IMG/VR virus record: IMGVR_UViG_3300049002_000003
Coordinates: 1 to 60,656 of that record
Source: a virus
DNA length: 60,656 nucleotides
Reading direction: 5' to 3' (one strand)
Part shown: positions 1-9,208 of the stretch, piece by piece
Position numbering within the stretch: the stretch's first letter is position 1
How the letters are laid out: every line of letters begins with the position of its first letter
Translations under genes and position numbers: made by a program
The notes under the pieces: generated by a model
The model's input: the letters and a program-made list of their open reading frames with translations, nothing else
Databases searched by the model: none
Told to the model about the DNA's origin: nothing

Positions 1-127
1 GCGGAGTGGTGTTCGTGAGGATCTGCTTGACGGCCTTCTCCAGCGAGTCGAGCCGCTGTAGCACTCCGGGGTTCTTGGGGTCCGGGTTGCTCAGGTAGGC
101 GTTCGTCCGCGTGTTCGACATGGCGCC
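1..127. repeat. terminal direct repeat, left copy
   Basis: These 127 bases are identical to 60530-60656. The endolysin frame runs through both copies without interruption, so this is one locus seen twice at the ends of a circularised contig. A length of exactly 127 is a common maximum assembly k-mer, which points to an assembly overlap and not to a physical phage terminal repeat. Confidence 0.95.
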
Positions 128-892
128 GTGCGGGCCGTCTTCCTTGAACGGCGTTCCAGGGCCGGCGTGAACCTGACCGCGCCGGATGTTGAAGTTGACA
201 TCCTTGCATTCGTTGACCGCAGTCAGCAGTTCCGCGAATGCCTTCTTGGCCTCAGCGTCCATGACGAGTTCATCTCCTGTCGCTGCATTCCGGTTGATGG
301 TCTTCGGGTTGACGAGGTACAGGGCTACACGCGCCCGCATCCAGATCGTGCTCAGTCGGCCGTCTGGAGCCGGCTTCGGGTCGTTCTTGCGGCCCTTTGG
401 CCGCGCCCAATCGAGATGCCCCATGTACCCGCCGGCACTGACAGCACCGACCCAATGCCCGTGTTTCTTGGCCGTCAGAATGTTCGCTGCGACCAGTCGC
501 GGGTAGCAGTCGAACTGCTCCTTGGTCCAGTCCACGCCGGCGCCGCGCGACTCAGCCTCGATGCCGACTAGTCGCGCTCCCCCATATGCCGGAGGTGACA
601 CGATGCCCCATCCCTCGCCCACACCAGCGTGGTAGGAATGACCCGCAGCACAGATGAAGATCCGACCTGAGCGGCCGAGACCGTTCTGCGCCAGCGGCCC
701 AGGCAGGTCCGAGCGACCGTTGATGATCGTGTTGAGGGTTGGGTAGTCGCCGTCCGCCTGCGAACCGGTGTGGTGCCCGAGTATGCCACGGACTTCCGTC
801 ATCTGGCCATGTCCGCGCGTCGACCAGCCCGGCACCACGACAACCGGGTAGCCCGTCATGCCGGCTGCTTCAGGTAGCCAGTTGAGCCACAT
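1..892 (-). CDS. endolysin, N-acetylmuramoyl-L-alanine amidase (N-terminal and central part; continues at 60529 down to 60507)
   Basis: The ATG at 890-892 opens a frame that runs off the window at base 1. It resumes in the identical end repeat and stops at 60507, giving 304 residues in the circular genome. Near residues 40-44 it reads ILGHHTGS, the first zinc-ligand histidine region of Amidase_2/PGRP enzymes. Further on comes GHLDWARPKGRKNDP, which matches the second histidine and the catalytic lysine/aspartate end of that fold. The enzyme should cut the amide bond between MurNAc and L-Ala in host peptidoglycan. The C-terminal tail looks like a short linker with no recognisable wall-binding repeat. 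The start overlaps the upstream stop as TAATG, and the holin follows directly. Confidence 0.93.
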   Translation of the reverse strand, partial: MWLNWLPEAAGMTGYPVVVVPGWSTRGHGQMTEVRGILGHHTGSQADGDYPTLNTIINGRSDLPGPLAQNGLGRSGRIFICAAGHSYHAGVGEGWGIVSPPAYGGARLVGIEAESRGAGVDWTKEQFDCYPRLVAANILTAKKHGHWVGAVSAGGYMGHLDWARPKGRKNDPKPAPDGRLSTIWMRARVALYLVNPKTINRNAATGDELVMDAEAKKAFAELLTAVNECKDVNFNIRRGQVHAGPGTPFKEDGPHGAMSNTRTNAYLSNPDPKNPGVLQRLDSLEKAVKQILTNTTP

Positions 893-1089
893 TACGGCAC
901 CACCGGCGCCGAGCCACCATCTTCGGCCGGAACGTACTTGACAGTCATCTGATCCAGTTCCTGGTCGCTGGTGTGATTCCCTTCGCTCCAGTCGTCGCCC
1001 GGCTGCTGCTGGTGCGAGCCGTGCGCAGGATGCGGCGCGCCACGAATGGCGGTCTGCTCCTCTTCGGCCGTGATTGGTTGGGGTTCCAT
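892..1089 (-). CDS. small hypothetical protein upstream of endolysin
   Basis: It encodes 65 residues, hydrophilic and rich in Glu, Gln and His, with no membrane segment and no motif I recognise. The ATG is preceded by a good GGAGGG ribosome binding site. The TAA stop overlaps the endolysin ATG, so the two are translationally coupled. The position between the tail-tip genes and the lysis genes fits a small virion or lysis-associated protein, but nothing in the sequence shows its role. Confidence 0.7.
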   Translation of the reverse strand: MEPQPITAEEEQTAIRGAPHPAHGSHQQQPGDDWSEGNHTSDQELDQMTVKYVPAEDGGSAPVVP

Positions 1090-1113
1090 TTGCCCTCCTC
1101 TGTTGTATGGGAG

Positions 1114-1791
1114 CTACATGACTTCCTGTGCAGATATCGACACGTAGTCATTCGCGTCGAATCGCATGGCTCCGGTACCGGAAGTCCGCTTGACCCGAAA
1201 CTGAACTGTATAGCTACCGGGCGCGAGCGCTGGTGCGACTTTGTTCTCAACCGAGAATGGTTTGCGGTCTCCGGTGACGTTACCGAACCATTGACCAATC
1301 TCGGTATCGACTCCATTGACAAGCGCCGCAAATGACATTGCATTGTTCGCGGCAGTGATGATAGTTCCGGTGCCAGATACTCGCACGAGAATCGAGGTAA
1401 CGGGCGACAGCTTGTTGAGTGTGCAGACTATTCCAGTAAAGCTGGTGTAGCTGGCTGATGAGAAGTCAGTAGTGCCGGCCAAGTCAGTGTAGGTAAGCGG
1501 CACGGTCGGGAAGGCGCTAGCTCCAGCAATCGAGCCTATGATTACTGGCGAGCCGGCGGCAACAAGCAAATAGACCTTGTCCCCCACAGCAGGCGAGTAT
1601 GATGACAGCCATGGCACGCCCGGCACCGGGTCGGGCGGATTCGGGTCATCGTCCGCGATAGCCCAAGTAATCGTTGCTACTCCGGCCGCGAAGGCGCTGA
1701 TTGTCGCTACCTTCAAAACCGGCGCATTCAAGACGTTGCCGAACTCGCGCTTGAACAGCGCTAGCATCGCGCGGACTTCGTCTGCTGCCAT
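1114..1791 (-). CDS. putative minor tail / virion surface protein
   Basis: The protein has 225 residues. After an N-terminal helix and a hydrophobic stretch (residues about 24-45, possibly a membrane-like segment), it is rich in Ser, Thr, Gly and Val. The C-terminal part (about 130-225) looks like a beta-sandwich, including the stretch SYTVQFRVKRTSGTG. It is the third gene after the tape measure, so a tail-tip role is likely from order alone. I do not recognise a named family. The start lies just after the upstream stop, typical of this tight operon. Confidence 0.7.
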   Translation of the reverse strand: MAADEVRAMLALFKREFGNVLNAPVLKVATISAFAAGVATITWAIADDDPNPPDPVPGVPWLSSYSPAVGDKVYLLVAAGSPVIIGSIAGASAFPTVPLTYTDLAGTTDFSSASYTSFTGIVCTLNKLSPVTSILVRVSGTGTIITAANNAMSFAALVNGVDTEIGQWFGNVTGDRKPFSVENKVAPALAPGSYTVQFRVKRTSGTGAMRFDANDYVSISAQEVM

Positions 1792-1792
1792 C

Positions 1793-2953
1793 TTAGATCA
1801 CCTGGGTTCTACAAGCTAGCTCTTGATTGGTATCGGCTGCGCGGGTTGAGATGTCGAACTCATCCGCAATGACAATGCGGTCAATGTGGTCGCGCGGGCT
1901 GACTACCCGAACTACGTCCATCGACTCGTGCGCCGGATTGCCAAACACAGGCACAACGATAGTGTCTGCTACGCCTAGCTCGCGCTGGAGGATAGTGCTA
2001 GCCGCCAAAGCACATTGCGCGTTCGACTTGAGGAATGGCGAAGAGTAGAACCGCACTATGCGCGGAACTGCTCCAACATACGTCAAAGAGGCAGGGTTGC
2101 TATCCTCCGCATATCCCGAGAATGGGCCGGCTACTCCATCGACTTCGTTGGTAGCAAGCACAGCATTCTCGGCCTGTGTCCCGTCAATGTCATGGTCGAT
2201 GTCCCCCATGGTGCTGTTTGTGCCGGCCTGATAGGTCCAAACGACTGTGTTGGGGTCGGCAATCGGCTCTGGCATAGCCTTGATCTGTCCCATGGGGTCT
2301 TGGTACAGCACCATGCCGCAAGCAGTCGCCAACTCCTGTGCGGCGGTAGAAATGTCACTCTGCGCGTCATATACCGCGAGCGCTGTCAAAAAGTCGGTAT
2401 CGGGTAGCGCGATGTCTTGCCGAGCCGATGGCAGAATGGACCGCAGTAGATTCTCTAGCTGGTCCATGACATTGAGGCCAGTTGCGATCTGATAAGTACG
2501 CGGGAACCGACCTCGCAAGTCCCAGAGCCTGTCATAGCACTCCAGCTCAATCTGCGGGTAGCGAATCCGGGCGCGGCCGATCGGCCCAGTGAATATGGGT
2601 ACGTACTCCACATGTGTGCCGGCCGCTACTTCCAGAGGAGTCGCGTCGAAGAACTGGACTCCACGGTACAGCCGGATCTCATTCCGCAGAACCGCGAACG
2701 CATCCTTTGCATCCGACGGTGTCAACAGTCCATCGATGTCCAAAATGGTCGCGCTAGCGGTCCGACGGACGAAGGAGCGCCGCACCTGTACTGTGGCCGA
2801 AACCGTGCCAGCGCGCGCTCCGGTGTTAGGGTCCACGGTCTCGATGCCATGGATGGTAAAGGCCACCTCGCCATCAATGAGGACTTCGGCTTTCGACACC
2901 ACGGTATGCGACTTGACTATGGTGTCGAAGAAGCGCTGCGATGCCTGCCACAT
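1793..2953 (-). CDS. minor tail protein (DUF5047-like)
   Basis: The protein has 386 residues. The N-terminus (QRFFDTIVKSHTVVSKAEVLIDG) resembles the opening of DUF5047-type minor tail proteins of actinobacterial phages: an N-terminal helix followed by a beta-rich domain binding the tail tip. The middle reads as alternating strands and helices around CYDRLWDLRGRFPRTYQI. The start overlaps the preceding stop as TAATG. Its position two genes after the tape measure agrees with a distal-tail or baseplate hub component. The family assignment is from memory of the pattern and is moderately sure; the tail role is firmer. Confidence 0.75.
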   Translation of the reverse strand: MWQASQRFFDTIVKSHTVVSKAEVLIDGEVAFTIHGIETVDPNTGARAGTVSATVQVRRSFVRRTASATILDIDGLLTPSDAKDAFAVLRNEIRLYRGVQFFDATPLEVAAGTHVEYVPIFTGPIGRARIRYPQIELECYDRLWDLRGRFPRTYQIATGLNVMDQLENLLRSILPSARQDIALPDTDFLTALAVYDAQSDISTAAQELATACGMVLYQDPMGQIKAMPEPIADPNTVVWTYQAGTNSTMGDIDHDIDGTQAENAVLATNEVDGVAGPFSGYAEDSNPASLTYVGAVPRIVRFYSSPFLKSNAQCALAASTILQRELGVADTIVVPVFGNPAHESMDVVRVVSPRDHIDRIVIADEFDISTRAADTNQELACRTQVI

Positions 2954-5589
2954 TACGGCCTCTTCGTCTCAAGGTAGTCGAGCGTTGTGCGGCCCAGGTA
3001 CGACCGGATGCGGTCGGTCTTCCGGCCGATTGGCCGAATGTACTTCTGCCCGCCGTCCGCGAACTGGATCAACAGCGGACGCGCCGCAGGCGACAGTTGC
3101 CGCATCCGGTAAATCTTGAGGGCATCGTCATACCCGACCACGAGCGAGCCGTCTTGCCCGCCGATCCAGTCACTCATCGTCAACGGGTCGCCATCTCGTC
3201 CGGTCGCATGGAACACCAGGAAGTCCTCATCCTGCGACTCGGCCTCTTCCGGCTCGCGCATCAGGACTAGAGCATTCTCGGCTTGGAATGGGTCCTTGAG
3301 GACCGACTGCGACGGCGGAGTCATGTAGACCTGCGCGAACCGAGACTGGGCAGACGCGATTGGTAGCCCGCCAGCAGTCGTCGCGAGGAATTGCGCGGAG
3401 TACATAATGGTCCGGCCTGGCGCGGCCTCGTGGTCGTATACGTTGAAGTTGTCTGAGCCATCCTGCGGCAAAGCCTGCGCCGCACCGCGAATGTCGTACC
3501 AGTCTGACTCGAAGGTCTGCCCTGGCCATGGCGTGTCGTCCGCAGAGGTAATCCGAAACCGCACCATAGTGAGCCTGTAGGACAGGCTAGGCAGGCCTGC
3601 GGTGTCTTCGAGGACAGCGCGAGCGAACACCGTTCCAGCAGGCGCCGTGCCAGCGACAGAGACTTTCTGCTCGGTTGCGGTGAGGTTCGCGGTAGTCGAG
3701 AGGAAGGTTGAGCCGACTTGCGTATTGAACTCGTCCACGTAGATGATGCCAAGTCGAGCAGTCGCATTCGGGATACACCACAGCCAAGCCGAGAGCGTGT
3801 AGTTGATGCCTGCGACGGCAGGGAACATTCTGGGTGAGCCTTCGGTGGTGGCAACTCCATCCGCGTACCCGATATCGAGGTACGAGAACGGCCCAACTCG
3901 GACGTCCCAGATGATCATGCCGGTCGTGGTGTTGTCCGGAGCCTCTGGCGGAGGCCGGTCCAGAACGGTGTGCGTAACGGAGTCGTTCGCCTGCCGTGCG
4001 GTGAAACTGTCCGTGTTGTGCGTCAGGTAGCCAGCCGAGTACAGCTGCGGGTGCGCGAAGTTGCCAACCGGACCGCGACTGACGTAGGCGCCCGACGTCG
4101 TCTTGCCGCGTACCTTGACCGAGCCATTCTGTAGGTAGCCGCCTTGCGTGAAGGTAGCAGTCGGGCCGAAGATCAAGCCGGCTTCATCTACCTGGTGAAT
4201 CTCACCGGCACCAGCGGACACGACTTGCGCGATGACGTCGGCGCTGTCCGCTGTCGCAGGAACAGTCTGGTTGAGGAATACCGCCGTCACATAGCCGGTA
4301 GTTGCGTCAGTCTGGTTCGGGCCGAATGCATCGGCGCCGACTTGCGCTCCTGACTTGTCCAGGAACCGGAGCCCGCAGTTGACTGTTCGCGGCGTAGCGA
4401 CGGCTCGGAATGACAGCGTCGCTGAAATGATCGTGCCGGGCTTGACGTGCCGGCTTGTGATCGTCCCGCCCGAATACGCCTTCATTGTCCCCGCAGCAGT
4501 CGCTGTCATGCGCATGGCATTCAAGCCGGACTTCGGGTTGGTCGAGTTGATAGTGAGCGGCTGGCAGTTCAGGCCGGCCTGCCAGAAGCCGACGCTGGAC
4601 TCAAACTCAGCTGTATCCGTCTCGTGCATATTGATACCGGCGAGCGAGATGTTCAGCATGTTGCGGTAATGCGGAATTCCCAGCTGCTGCGTGACCGCGA
4701 GTGTCGGGGCAGGAGGTGGCGTCAATGTGATCGTGAACACCGACGACTTGGACGAGGCAACAGTCCAGTCGGACCACCAGAGCGAGCCCTCAGGCCCAGG
4801 CCAATCTTGCGCGGCCGAGACGTATGCGATATACGACGTCCCATTGGTAAGGTCTGAAGTCAGCGTATGAGTGTTGCCGCTTCCGATCAGCACGCCGGAG
4901 TCATAGGACGGCACAGTTACGCCAGGGTTGAAGCCGGCCAGCAGAGTAGCCGCTTGCGTATAGACCATGACCTGCCAGCGGGTTTGGTCGTCATCATCGG
5001 GATCGGTGAAGTTGTGCGTCACGGTCGGCCGAGTCGTTCCGGTCGCGCCCGTGACAGCAACGGTGTCAACTACTGGCCGAGTGTTGACGTCTACGTCAAC
5101 GTATAGCTCGCTGATCTTGATGAACTGTCCGCCTTGTGACCGGCGGAAGTGCATAGCTACCTGAATGCGGTTCAGGGCAGCCTGTGTCAGAGCAATCCCG
5201 CCAGGCCCAGAGTAGTTCCAACCGCCCACCTTGACGAGAAAGCTGCCTGGCGTGTAGACGCTCGACGTCGTGAAGGCGAAGACAGGGCCGAGCTTCAATG
5301 TGGAGTTGTCGCGGAAGTAGTTCTGCGCTGTCTCGGCGTGCCCGATGTCAACACCATCGTGCGATCCGCGTACCTGCATACGGATGCCTTTGATGCGGGT
5401 CGTCGCAGTCAGCGCCGGAGTGTTGTCGGCAAACCCCAATTCCAAGAACCCATTGTCGACGCTGCCCTGGGCAAATGTGGTGTCGACAGCAGGCGCGTCA
5501 TCCAAGACCGAGAATGCGGGAGCCGCGCCGCTGATGTTGACGTTCTTCTTGGTGTCTGTCGATGTCGGCCGAATCTGGGTGACACTCAT
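2953..5589 (-). CDS. large minor tail protein with FN3-like and carbohydrate-binding-like modules
   Basis: The protein has 878 residues and starts with an ATGA overlap on the tape-measure stop. Residues about 170-290 (VVDTVAVTGATGTTRPTV through the YIAYVSAAQDW region) look like one fibronectin-III domain. Two later stretches, about 320-480 and 580-700, have the alternating beta pattern of jelly-roll carbohydrate-binding modules. The C-terminal 120 residues (FLVFHATGRDGDPLTMSDW onward) are beta-rich. Such proteins form the tail tip next to the tape measure and usually touch host-surface glycans. Receptor binding is an inference from architecture. Confidence 0.8.
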   Translation of the reverse strand: MSVTQIRPTSTDTKKNVNISGAAPAFSVLDDAPAVDTTFAQGSVDNGFLELGFADNTPALTATTRIKGIRMQVRGSHDGVDIGHAETAQNYFRDNSTLKLGPVFAFTTSSVYTPGSFLVKVGGWNYSGPGGIALTQAALNRIQVAMHFRRSQGGQFIKISELYVDVDVNTRPVVDTVAVTGATGTTRPTVTHNFTDPDDDDQTRWQVMVYTQAATLLAGFNPGVTVPSYDSGVLIGSGNTHTLTSDLTNGTSYIAYVSAAQDWPGPEGSLWWSDWTVASSKSSVFTITLTPPPAPTLAVTQQLGIPHYRNMLNISLAGINMHETDTAEFESSVGFWQAGLNCQPLTINSTNPKSGLNAMRMTATAAGTMKAYSGGTITSRHVKPGTIISATLSFRAVATPRTVNCGLRFLDKSGAQVGADAFGPNQTDATTGYVTAVFLNQTVPATADSADVIAQVVSAGAGEIHQVDEAGLIFGPTATFTQGGYLQNGSVKVRGKTTSGAYVSRGPVGNFAHPQLYSAGYLTHNTDSFTARQANDSVTHTVLDRPPPEAPDNTTTGMIIWDVRVGPFSYLDIGYADGVATTEGSPRMFPAVAGINYTLSAWLWCIPNATARLGIIYVDEFNTQVGSTFLSTTANLTATEQKVSVAGTAPAGTVFARAVLEDTAGLPSLSYRLTMVRFRITSADDTPWPGQTFESDWYDIRGAAQALPQDGSDNFNVYDHEAAPGRTIMYSAQFLATTAGGLPIASAQSRFAQVYMTPPSQSVLKDPFQAENALVLMREPEEAESQDEDFLVFHATGRDGDPLTMSDWIGGQDGSLVVGYDDALKIYRMRQLSPAARPLLIQFADGGQKYIRPIGRKTDRIRSYLGRTTLDYLETKRP

Positions 5590-8303
5590 GCCCGCGCTCC
5601 GGTCTGCAAGGTAGTTGCGATCTTCTTCGTGACGATCCGGGCTATCCCGTCGGCGCCGATAATGAACCGAGCGTTCGTCAAGCCTTCCGTGACGGCATCA
5701 GCGAGCGCAGCCGCGAGCGCGTCTTGAGCGAGCGCCGGAGACGTCCCGTTGCTGCCGCCTAGGCTGGCCGTACGCGATGCCGAAGCCGCTACGGCGGCCG
5801 GTACGCCCAGAACCGTCTCCGGCACGACTAGCGAGACGTCTCGCATGGTCTTCCGCAGGTTGTCCCGCTGCGACACGACACCATCTATGATCATGCGGAC
5901 GATCTGCTTACCGGCGTGGCCCTTGTTCAGGACGCGCAATGGACCTTCCTCAACAGGCGAGCCAGGGATGGCCTTGCCGATGATGCCGGTGACTCGGCTG
6001 ATAGCTCCCCGCACCTTGTCGATCATCGAGGTGATACCACGGATGAGAGCCGCAATCATCTCAACACCGGCATGGAAGAACTTGTCTGCCAAGCCGAGTA
6101 TGGGGGACAGGATGTCTGCTGCGCCGCGAGCCACAGCTGCGACGGCGCGGCCGAATCCGGTAGCTACCGCTGCAACGAAGCGCCCCATGAAGCCGGCTAC
6201 CATGCCGACGATTCGCACCAAACTCTGTACGCCGCTGATGACTAGGCTGACTCCGCGTCTGACCGCAGCGCCGAGGAATGAGTTCCAGAACGCATTCCAA
6301 ACCGCGCGGATCGCAGCAACTGCGCCGCTCACGACGGCTCGGATGACCGCCATACCGGCCGAGACGACAGCGCGCACTACCGCGATAGCGGCTCGGACGA
6401 TCGCCGTTATGACAGCCCAAACGACACTGAATATGGCTCGAATGGCGAACATGCCGGCTCGGATGATCGAGACGATCACGAGTATCCAGACCGTAACGAT
6501 CAGCTTGATAATGGCGAACTCAAGCTTGAACAGCGCGACTATGAGGCCGAAGACAGCGCTGATGATCGGCCAAATGGACTGGAATACATGGAAGACGAAG
6601 ACGATTGCCGCGATGCCGGCCTTGATGATCGCGGTCCAGATTGCGATGTAGACCTTGATGATGGTCGAGATAACTGTGAAGACTGTGCGGACGATCGGCG
6701 CGAGGAAGGCGAACGCCGCATTCCAGGCTCCAATCAAGGACTTGCTGAACGACTTGGCGGCAGCGACGATGGCGATGAATGCCGCCACGAGGCCGCGCCA
6801 GACCGCGAAGACGATCGGCAGCACGTTGTCCTTGAGCCACTTAAAGACTTCCTGCACGATGTTGCGGAAGGTCTGGGACCGCTTGTAGGCGAGAAACAGC
6901 GCCACCCCGAGTAGTACGAGCGCAGCAACCACGAGGAACACGGGGTTGGTGAGTAGCGCCGCATTAAGGAACTTGACGGCGACGCCGATTGCTTTGAGGA
7001 CGGCAGCAACTCCACGCAGTGCCGCGATCGTCCGCATGGCCTCAGCGAACAGCGTTATGAAGCGGACGATCCGGATCACGGCAAACATGAAGATCAGGAC
7101 CGCAGAGGTGACTTGGAGAATCGTCAAGATCAGGTGCTGCGTCTGCGGGGAGAGGTTCGCGAAGGCGTTGGCCCATTCGGTCAAACGCTTCGTCATAGCC
7201 GTAATGCGCGGGATTAGCTGTGTGCCGATAATGATCGCAACTGTCTCAATCGAGCCGCGCATCTGCTCGATTTGGCCTTTGAGGTTGTTCATACGGGTCG
7301 CAGCGACGTCGGCCGCCTTGACCTTCGTCATGGCCTTCGTCATCGTGTTGAATCCGGCCGCTCCAGCCTTTGCCAGCACGGCACTAGCTCGGATGGCGTC
7401 CGAGCCGAACAAAATATCAAGCGTCGCGAGCTTTTGCTGCTGTGACATTCCCTTCAGGGCATTAGACAGGACCTGGGAGATATCCGCGAGCGACTTGGCC
7501 TTGCCCCTGGCATCGAAGAAGTTGTTGGCACCCTTCTTCGTAATGATGCCAAGTTCCTTCATCAAGTTGATCTGCTTCTTCGTCGTCGGGTTGAGATTCA
7601 GAAGCATGGTCTTGAGGGAGGTGCCGGCATCTGAGCCCTTGATGCCGGCATTACCCATGAGGGCAATCCCAGTCGCTAGGTCTGCGAAGGACAGGCCAGC
7701 GAGGTTCGCCGCAGCGCCCGACTGCTGGAGCGACTGCGCGAACTGTTCGACGTCGATGGCCGACGCATTTGCGGCGCCAGCAATCAAGTCCGCAACCTTT
7801 GGCATGTCGCGCGCCTTGAGGTTGAAGACGTTCATAGCATTGGCGGCAATCTCGGCCGCTCGCGGTAGGTCGATCTCACCGGCCGCAGCGAGCGCGACCG
7901 TTGCGTCAGCTGCGCCGTTGAGAACGTCAGGCAGGGAAATGCCGGCCTTGACCAATTCCTCGATGGCCTGCGCCGCTTCCGACGCGCTGAACTTGGTGTC
8001 CTTACCGAGTTGGAGTGCCTTCTTCGACACCAAGTTCATCTGCGAGCCGGTAGCGCCGGAAACGGCCTGGATCGCGGACAGCCGAGCCTGGAAGTTGGCG
8101 GCTGAGTTGACGGCGAGTGCGAAGCCGGCCGCAATCAGACCGCCAGCGATCCCAGCGGACTTGCCTACCTTGTCTACCGAGCCTGAAGACTTCCTGGACT
8201 TGCTTTCGACCTGGTCAATGTCCTTCTTTGCAGCAGCTGCTCCGGCCGGGTTGTATTTGAGGGCAATTTCACCCTCTGCCCGTCCAAGGCTGAAGTCGGA
8301 CAC
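5586..8303 (-). CDS. tail tape measure protein
   Basis: The protein has 905 residues from a GTG start with a GGAGGG site. Residues about 60-330 follow the TIGR01760 tape-measure pattern, with FSASEAAQAIEELVKAGIS and SLQQSGAAANLAGLSFADLATG. Residues about 395-690 are long runs of Val, Ile and Ala forming many hydrophobic helices, the part thought to insert in the host membrane. It follows the tail chaperone genes, as in lambda-like tails. At roughly 0.15 nm per residue it predicts a tail near 135 nm. Confidence 0.95.
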   Translation of the reverse strand: MSDFSLGRAEGEIALKYNPAGAAAAKKDIDQVESKSRKSSGSVDKVGKSAGIAGGLIAAGFALAVNSAANFQARLSAIQAVSGATGSQMNLVSKKALQLGKDTKFSASEAAQAIEELVKAGISLPDVLNGAADATVALAAAGEIDLPRAAEIAANAMNVFNLKARDMPKVADLIAGAANASAIDVEQFAQSLQQSGAAANLAGLSFADLATGIALMGNAGIKGSDAGTSLKTMLLNLNPTTKKQINLMKELGIITKKGANNFFDARGKAKSLADISQVLSNALKGMSQQQKLATLDILFGSDAIRASAVLAKAGAAGFNTMTKAMTKVKAADVAATRMNNLKGQIEQMRGSIETVAIIIGTQLIPRITAMTKRLTEWANAFANLSPQTQHLILTILQVTSAVLIFMFAVIRIVRFITLFAEAMRTIAALRGVAAVLKAIGVAVKFLNAALLTNPVFLVVAALVLLGVALFLAYKRSQTFRNIVQEVFKWLKDNVLPIVFAVWRGLVAAFIAIVAAAKSFSKSLIGAWNAAFAFLAPIVRTVFTVISTIIKVYIAIWTAIIKAGIAAIVFVFHVFQSIWPIISAVFGLIVALFKLEFAIIKLIVTVWILVIVSIIRAGMFAIRAIFSVVWAVITAIVRAAIAVVRAVVSAGMAVIRAVVSGAVAAIRAVWNAFWNSFLGAAVRRGVSLVISGVQSLVRIVGMVAGFMGRFVAAVATGFGRAVAAVARGAADILSPILGLADKFFHAGVEMIAALIRGITSMIDKVRGAISRVTGIIGKAIPGSPVEEGPLRVLNKGHAGKQIVRMIIDGVVSQRDNLRKTMRDVSLVVPETVLGVPAAVAASASRTASLGGSNGTSPALAQDALAAALADAVTEGLTNARFIIGADGIARIVTKKIATTLQTGARA

Positions 8304-8319
8304 TTTCCCTCCAGGTCTA

Positions 8320-9175
8320 CTACCCGACCGGATTCCTGAACCGCATAGGTAGGCCGAGCCAACGGCGCATTACGCGGTCACGCTTCCGGGCTATCTCTTT
8401 GGCATTCTTGCCTTCAATGCTGTCTAGCTCGGCCTCTAGTGCGGCGCCGAATATCGCCACGGCCTGGTCGAAGCAGAATGCCCGGTATGGGCCATATGCT
8501 TCCTCCACTCCATAGAGAGCACTCGGCCTAACCCGCGCTGTCTGCGACAGCTGATATGCCGTCCACAAGTTCGCCGTATTCCTGACGAAATCGGTCCAGG
8601 TCTGGCGAACCTCCGGCCGCGTAGTTGAAGATGAACTGCTTGTCCATGGCGTCGATCTCGGCGCAGTACAGGAACTCGGGATTGCGGTCGTCGAACGGGA
8701 TCGCATCCGCTGCCGTGAACCTGTGGTAGTGATCGGCATTCTTCTTCTGGTGAACTTCGGCGCCCGGAGTCTCGTTGCACAGCGAGTCGCTGTCAGCGAC
8801 CGGCACGCAGCAGGTCGGGTTGAGCCAGACTGTCGGCTCGACTACCGCCGCAGCGACGGCCGCATCCATCATGTCCATCATCTGGACAATGGTCGTCGGG
8901 TCGCTGCCCATCTCAGCCATCTTCTCCGGCGGCAAGCCCTGCTTCTCGCGGATGGCGGATGCGACGACAGCCGAGAGCGAGTCAGGCATCGCACCGGACG
9001 TCAGGAACATCTCCGGGCCAGGACGGCGTAGCAACGCGACGTTTCCGGACGGGAGCGTGATGGGCACGCCTCGCATACCTTGGATCCACTGCCGCGCTGT
9101 CGTCCGCTGTAGTTCGGCCGTCGCCAACTGTGCGGCGCTAACTGTTCTGGACTGGGCCTTCTTCGGTGTTGCCAC
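8320..9175 (-). CDS. tail assembly chaperone, G-T frameshift product
   Basis: The T-part lies in a second minus frame with no good start of its own and ends at 8320. It reads TWTDFVRNTANLWTAYQLSQ and onward like a native protein, whereas its frame before about 8600 is low-complexity noise. Joining it to the 215-residue G protein needs a +1 (or -2) shift. Slippage on UUU to UUC at 8588-8590 would give a product of about 284 residues: 196 from G plus 88 from T. In lambda-like phages the G and GT proteins coat the tape measure during tail assembly; the place just before the tape measure matches. The +1 direction is read from the frames; the exact slip codon is inferred. Confidence 0.82.
8528..9175 (-). 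CDS. tail assembly chaperone, G product
   Basis: The protein has 215 residues. I chose the GTG at 9175, which has GGAGG five bases upstream, over an ATG at 9187 whose GGAG is only three bases away. The sequence is helical and Ala-rich, with a middle section (residues about 60-130) of the type seen in actinophage tail chaperones and the run VVASAIREKQGLPPEKMAEMG. It ends at TAG 8528, past the proposed slip site. The short form should greatly exceed the frameshift form. Confidence 0.85.
   Translation of the reverse strand: MATPKKAQSRTVSAAQLATAELQRTTARQWIQGMRGVPITLPSGNVALLRRPGPEMFLTSGAMPDSLSAVVASAIREKQGLPPEKMAEMGSDPTTIVQMMDMMDAAVAAAVVEPTVWLNPTCCVPVADSDSLCNETPGAEVHQKKNADHYHRFTAADAIPFDDRNPEFLYCAEIDAMDKQFIFNYAAGGSPDLDRFRQEYGELVDGISAVADSAG
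8584..8593 (-). other. programmed +1 frameshift site (UUU CGU C)
   Basis: In the G frame the codons read CGA UUU CGU CAG. A +1 slip of the UUU tRNA onto UUC puts the ribosome into the T frame (UUC GUC AGG). UUU CGU C is the same heptamer used by influenza A PA-X for +1 shifting. It sits about 60 bases before the G stop, inside the only plausible window. Confidence 0.6.
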
Positions 9176-9208
9176 TCTGGCCTCCATGGACTCCGGTGAC
9201 GGACAGGT

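Noticed and set aside
1-127. True direct terminal repeat as in T7-like phages
   Set aside because: The length equals a common assembly k-mer, and the ends lie inside the endolysin gene; a packaging repeat there is unlikely, though not impossible.
6946-8352. Plus-strand frame of 468 codons opposite the tape measure gene
   Set aside because: It is a mirror of a strongly coding Ala-rich gene; its amino-acid make-up is unnatural and no ribosome site precedes it.
8320-8739. Separate gene from the ATG at 8739 for the T part of the tail chaperone
   Set aside because: The first 45 codons are Ser/Thr/Arg noise and no ribosome site is seen; frameshifting from G explains the frame.
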